From: Bacteroidota bacterium
GTDB lineage: Bacteria > Bacteroidota > Bacteroidia > Bacteroidales > Paludibacteraceae
DNA length: 8,409 nt
Assembly (NCBI GenBank): GCA_022709605.1
Contig: JAKLIM010000068.1
Coordinates: 4,677 to 13,085, forward strand
Direction of reading: 5' to 3'
The notes under the pieces are model-generated. The model saw nothing but the letters and a program-made list of their open reading frames with translations, ran no database searches and was not told the DNA's origin. Shown piece after piece: positions 7,973-8,409 of the stretch. The position numbers and the translations under genes are program-made. Position 1 is the first letter of the stretch; every line of letters starts with the position of its first letter.

Positions 7973-8024
7973 CATTTACAATTTTCCCGATAGCTATCGG
8001 GAATACTATTTACCATTTACAATT
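7973..8024. repeat. 20-bp perfect palindrome framed by 11-base direct repeats, nuoCD-nuoH gap
   Basis: TTCCCGATAGCTATCGGGAA (7984-8003) is a perfect palindrome. It is preceded directly by CATTTACAATT (7973-7983) and followed, after 10 bases, by a second CATTTACAATT (8014-8024). There is no T-run after the palindrome, so it is a poor intrinsic terminator, and nuoH must be read through it. The arrangement resembles a small interspersed repeat of the kind scattered between genes in Bacteroidetes. It could affect mRNA stability or relative expression of nuoH, which is an inference. Confidence 0.75.
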
Positions 8025-8042
8025 GTACGAAGAGAAAAATAT

Positions 8043-8339
8043 ATGTTTCAAAAATATTCTCAACCTTTCGAATTTACAAATCTGACAAGATGGATTAACT
8101 CCGTTTTGACAGAAAACTTACCTGAGTTTTGGGCAATTTTTATTGAATTTGTTCTTGTAGGTGTGGCATTATTGGCGGCTTATGCTGTATTTGCCATGAT
8201 TCTGATTTATGTAGAACGAAAAATAACCGCTTTTTTTCAGGCGCGTATTGGACCAAACAGGGTTGGGAAATACGGAATTTTTCAAACCGTAGCCGATGTA
8301 TTGAAAATATTGATCAAAGCCTGTTTGAACAGGTTGTGA
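8043..8339 (+). CDS. nuoH: NADH-quinone oxidoreductase subunit H (complex I), 5' part only
   Basis: The first 92 residues of NuoH (ND1), the membrane subunit that forms part of the quinone-access chamber. After a short N-terminal region comes TM1 (about 29-55), then YVERKITAFFQARIGPNRVG (56-75) and GIFQTVADVLKILIK (78-92), all strongly conserved. The ND1 signature requires Glu, Gln or Gly next, normally the start of K-E-D; here an Ala follows at 8319 and six unrelated residues lead to a stop at 8337-8339. A normal NuoH has about 330-360 residues, so the gene is cut by a join at or just before 8318 rather than by its own end. I start it at ATG 8043. The frame is open back to TTG 7959, but that stretch crosses the palindrome repeat and the nuoCD stop, so it is not coding. 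Confidence 0.88.
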   Translation: MFQKYSQPFEFTNLTRWINSVLTENLPEFWAIFIEFVLVGVALLAAYAVFAMILIYVERKITAFFQARIGPNRVGKYGIFQTVADVLKILIKACLNRL

Positions 8340-8409
8340 ATGCTGAAAGGTTCTGTCTTTCTGAACCGGTATATACCCTGACCCGTTTAAGACTTTTCGG
8401 TGAATTGCT
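8318..8409 (+). other. Open frame in foreign sequence at the window end, unidentified
   Basis: In a different frame from nuoH, bases 8318-8409 are open for 30 codons to the window edge. They contain S-L-F-E-Q-V-V-N-A-E-R-F and later Y-T-L-T-R-L-R-L-F-G-E-L. Codon use looks coding, richer in G and C than the AT-rich genes nearby (CTG, GTG, ACC, CCG). I do not recognise the protein. One reverse-strand frame is also open, so the coding direction is not certain. The frame is also open a little further left, so the exact join with nuoH cannot be placed better than about 8300-8318. Confidence 0.4.

Noticed and set aside
7984..8003. Palindrome as an intrinsic terminator ending nuoCD
   Set aside because: No T-run follows the stem and nuoH, an obligate partner subunit, lies just downstream.
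7959..8042. A 28-residue N-terminal extension of nuoH from TTG
   Set aside because: It overlaps the nuoCD end and is encoded by the palindrome and direct repeats. Family members begin close to the ATG at 8043.

Overview
The window looks like a piece of a Bacteroidetes genome, probably Bacteroidales or a close relative. The reasons are AT-rich DNA, weak or A-rich ribosome binding sites, a Bacteroidetes-type -7 promoter element (TAnnTTTG) ahead of nuoA, a fused nuoCD gene, and nuoD followed directly by nuoH with no nuoEFG between them. All genes I can support lie on the + strand.

Left half (about 90-5140): the 3' part of an RND multidrug efflux operon. In order it holds the C-terminal part of a TolC-type outer membrane channel, a lipoprotein membrane fusion (adaptor) protein, a full-length AcrB/HAE-type inner membrane pump, and a small protein that resembles the PII signalling superfamily. 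A strong intrinsic terminator closes the unit. Together the first three would form a tripartite pump across both membranes; the fourth may sense or tune it, which is an inference.

A 330-base gap (5083-5412) holds the terminator and a promoter. The right half (5413-8318) is the start of a complex I operon: nuoA, nuoB, nuoCD and the first 92 codons of nuoH. This is the order expected for the 11-subunit, EFG-less complex I of Bacteroidetes, which takes electrons from a donor other than the usual NADH module. A 20-bp perfect palindrome between two copies of an 11-base direct repeat sits just before nuoH.

Both ends look foreign. The first ~90 bases carry a strong Shine-Dalgarno and a protein start resembling ribosomal protein S6, joined in frame to the TolC fragment. 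The last ~90 bases break nuoH inside a signature motif and carry a different open frame. If the window end is joined to the window start, that open frame runs on and stops overlapping the S6-like start by 4 bases. The simplest reading is a chimeric, possibly falsely circularised, assembly containing a short stretch of another genome. I see no clearly new biological system; the PII-like protein tied to the efflux pump is the most interesting biological item.
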